A DNA stretch of 51,630 nt. Source: an uncultured Muribaculaceae bacterium. Its GTDB lineage: Bacteria > Bacteroidota > Bacteroidia > Bacteroidales > Muribaculaceae. The notes beneath the pieces were generated by a model that was not told the origin of the DNA, ran no database searches, and was given only the letters and a program-made list of their open reading frames with translations. Where the stretch lies: assembly GCA_945931475.1 (NCBI GenBank), contig CAMEPD010000006.1:1-51630 (forward strand), in the 5' to 3' direction. The stretch's first letter is position 1. Every line of letters starts with the position of its first letter. Both the position numbers and the translations under genes were made by a program. This document shows, piece by piece, positions 51,352-51,630 of the stretch.

Positions 51352-51630
51352 AGAGGCTGTTTAAAAATAAATGTTAACGTTCCGGTGGTCGGCTTTTGAG
51401 GTAAATCACATTAAATCAAAAGGGAGCATAGCGGGCTATGTGACCGTTGATTTAAAGGGATTTAGCCAAAAAGCGGCCAAGGCGACGGTAATTTTAAAGT
51501 CCTTAAGCAATTTCATAATAAACATACTAAACAATGAGGTTGAAAATAATAGCGACGCCTCGCGAAAATTTGAGTGTCTTCAGAGTTATCACTCAGTCAC
51601 ATAGCCCGCTATGCTCCATCGTTCTAACTC
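51352..51630. mobile_element. second MITE copy, longer, cut by the window end
   Basis: It begins with the same 34-bp end (AGAGGCTGTTTAAAAATAAA...) as the element at 22823 and continues to the window edge. From about 51482 it follows the interior of the first copy (GCGACGGTAATTT, GAGGTTGAAAA, GCGACGCCTCGCGAAAATTTG). It has an extra ~120 bp near the left end that the first copy lacks. In that insert GGAGCATAGCGGGCTATGTG is the reverse complement of CACATAGCCCGCTATGCTCC in the right half. The right end is off the window. A reading frame at 51371-51604 is part of this repeat and is not taken as a gene. Confidence 0.85.

Noticed and set aside
51371-51604. 77-residue open frame at the right edge
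   Set aside because: It lies wholly inside the MITE copy, and the same DNA in the other copy does not keep the frame.
1-51630. tRNA, rRNA or CRISPR features
   Set aside because: No T-loop/CCA-like tRNA cores, no rRNA stretches and no regularly spaced direct repeats were found by eye on either strand.

Overview
The window looks like chromosomal DNA from a gut member of the Bacteroidales, most likely the Muribaculaceae (S24-7) or a close relative. Three things support this. Several genes have Bacteroidetes-type promoters (a TTG/TTTG box, 19-20 bp, then TAnnTTTG) with little Shine-Dalgarno signal. There is a SusC/SusD pair with a DUF6377-type regulator. Three exported proteins end in the same short 'YNLQG...GIYIERRG...K' tail. 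The DNA is GC-rich apart from a few AT-rich intergenic patches and one low-GC small gene. Species cannot be fixed from the sequence alone. No rRNA, tRNA, CRISPR array or complete insertion sequence was seen.

Layout. 1-2713: cytochrome bd oxidase (cydAB, minus; cydB runs off the left edge). 2989-5581: a DUF4136 lipoprotein converging on a secreted CotH-kinase protein. 5703-7355: folP-cdaA operon (dihydropteroate synthase and diadenylate cyclase). 7489-10994 (minus): threonine ammonia-lyase and a two-gene flavoprotein unit resembling NfnAB. 11549-14627: secreted PI-PLC-like enzyme and secreted CBM26/CBM9-like protein, convergent, with related C-terminal tails. 14858-17254: patatin with a C-terminal barrel. 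17437-20770: aspS, a Nif3-like gene and a COG1579 zinc-ribbon gene. 20981-22808: FemAB-like acetyltransferase, a WG-repeat fragment and an HsdR_N-like orphan. 22823-23062: a 240-bp MITE. 23140-25849: holA and guaA. 25975-27245: a frameshifted Bcr/CflA-type MFS gene. 27339-29989: unknown secreted protein, 2x[4Fe-4S] ferredoxin, DUF389 membrane protein. 30335-34583 (minus): guanine deaminase, PepSY-like protein, then ung, T9SS Plug-like and DUF3109 genes. 34824-36313: a hipBA toxin-antitoxin operon with paired operators. 36399-42148 (minus): thiol peroxidase, a thioredoxin-fold protein without CXXC, PHP histidinol-phosphatase, CstA, and a TPR/PD40 protein. 42441-43102: a small SPFH-tail-like membrane protein, a perfect 34-bp palindrome and a gene relic. 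43170-51268 (minus): histidine acid phosphatase, SusD, SusC and the DUF6377 regulator. 51352-51630: a second, longer copy of the MITE, cut by the window edge.

How the genes fit together. Most are core functions: microoxic respiration, folate, c-di-AMP, purine and tRNA charging. The envelope theme is strong: three CTD-tailed exported proteins, a Plug-like protein of the type IX secretion system, a SusCD uptake pair and a barrel-bearing patatin. The most unusual material is non-coding: a MITE family with nested hairpins in at least two states plus stubs, an ACATACG-type repeat at two convergent 3' junctions, and several strong dyads (in front of the MFS gene, ferredoxin, hipBA and the SPFH-like gene). 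I see no clear, wholly new multi-gene system; the MITE family and the structured leader of the small SPFH-tail protein are the best candidates for something undescribed.
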